Assembly (NCBI GenBank): GCA_014379925.1 | Contig: JACMKY010000571.1 | Span: forward strand, 1-22,409 | Direction of reading: 5' to 3' | Source of the DNA: Cytophagales bacterium | GTDB taxonomy: Bacteria > Bacteroidota > Bacteroidia > Cytophagales > ES-bin-26 | Length of the DNA stretch: 22,409 nt | Part shown: positions 22,368 through 22,409 of the stretch, in pieces | How the letters are laid out: every line of letters begins with the position of its first letter | How positions within the stretch are numbered: position 1 is the first letter of the stretch | The notes under the pieces: generated by a model | The model's input: only the letters and a program-made list of their open reading frames with translations | The model's database searches: none | Told to the model about the DNA's origin: nothing | Translations under genes and position numbers: made by a program

Positions 22368-22409
22368 CGCAACAAAAAAGACGCGATGCATCGCGTCTTT
22401 TTTGTTGCG
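22368..22409. terminator. 42-base perfect palindrome at the window end, bidirectional terminator
   Basis: Bases 22368-22409 read the same on both strands; as RNA they form a stem of up to 19 bp closed by TGCA. A run of six A on one arm and six T on the other gives a T-rich tail whichever way it is read, so it can end transcription from both sides. The core AGACGCG matches the hairpin at 20962-21000. The window ends at its last base. Confidence 0.75.

Overview
The window looks like chromosomal DNA of a GC-rich member of the Bacteroidota, probably order Cytophagales (a Spirosoma/Larkinella-like relative). Evidence: a C-terminal type IX secretion (T9SS) sorting domain at 607-691 of the DUF4331 protein, a TonB-dependent receptor with an N-terminal carboxypeptidase-regulatory-like domain, a DUF1573 protein, and promoter-like sequences that fit the Bacteroidota -7 element TAnnTTTG rather than the E. 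coli -10 box. The genus is inference; there is no rRNA or tRNA gene here to fix it.

Left part (1-4900), mostly housekeeping: the 3' end of a metallophosphoesterase, an APH/ACAD10-like phosphotransferase (minus strand), purK (plus), a class I aminotransferase (minus) and a small ArsR-type regulator (minus). Short repeats sit between them: a CGCAAAG-rich dyad element at 1817-1900 and a repeat around 3156-3234 that forms the very end of the aminotransferase gene.

Middle (5100-11100): a three-gene hipB-hipS-hipT-like toxin-antitoxin operon with two near-identical 18-bp operator dyads upstream; a perfect 27-bp-stem hairpin; lhgO (L-2-hydroxyglutarate oxidase); a sensor kinase/response regulator pair whose genes overlap by 14 bases; and, divergent from them, an exported DUF1573 protein. 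A 736-base stretch without a convincing gene follows, holding three terminator-like hairpins on the plus strand.

Right part (11800-18570), the most interesting gene group: four plus-strand genes for a secreted DUF4331 protein with a T9SS domain, a membrane-anchored TPR protein, a HupE/UreJ-type integral membrane protein and a TonB-dependent receptor with a histidine-containing plug. They cover cell surface, periplasm, inner membrane and outer membrane and may form one envelope system, possibly for metal or other small-ligand handling (inference). A convergent MpaB/DUF2236 family gene follows.

The window ends with two tandem, ungapped paralogues (340 residues each) of a ScyD/ScyE-type beta-propeller lipoprotein, each followed by a strong palindromic terminator with the same AGACGCG core, so a whole transcription unit seems to have been duplicated.
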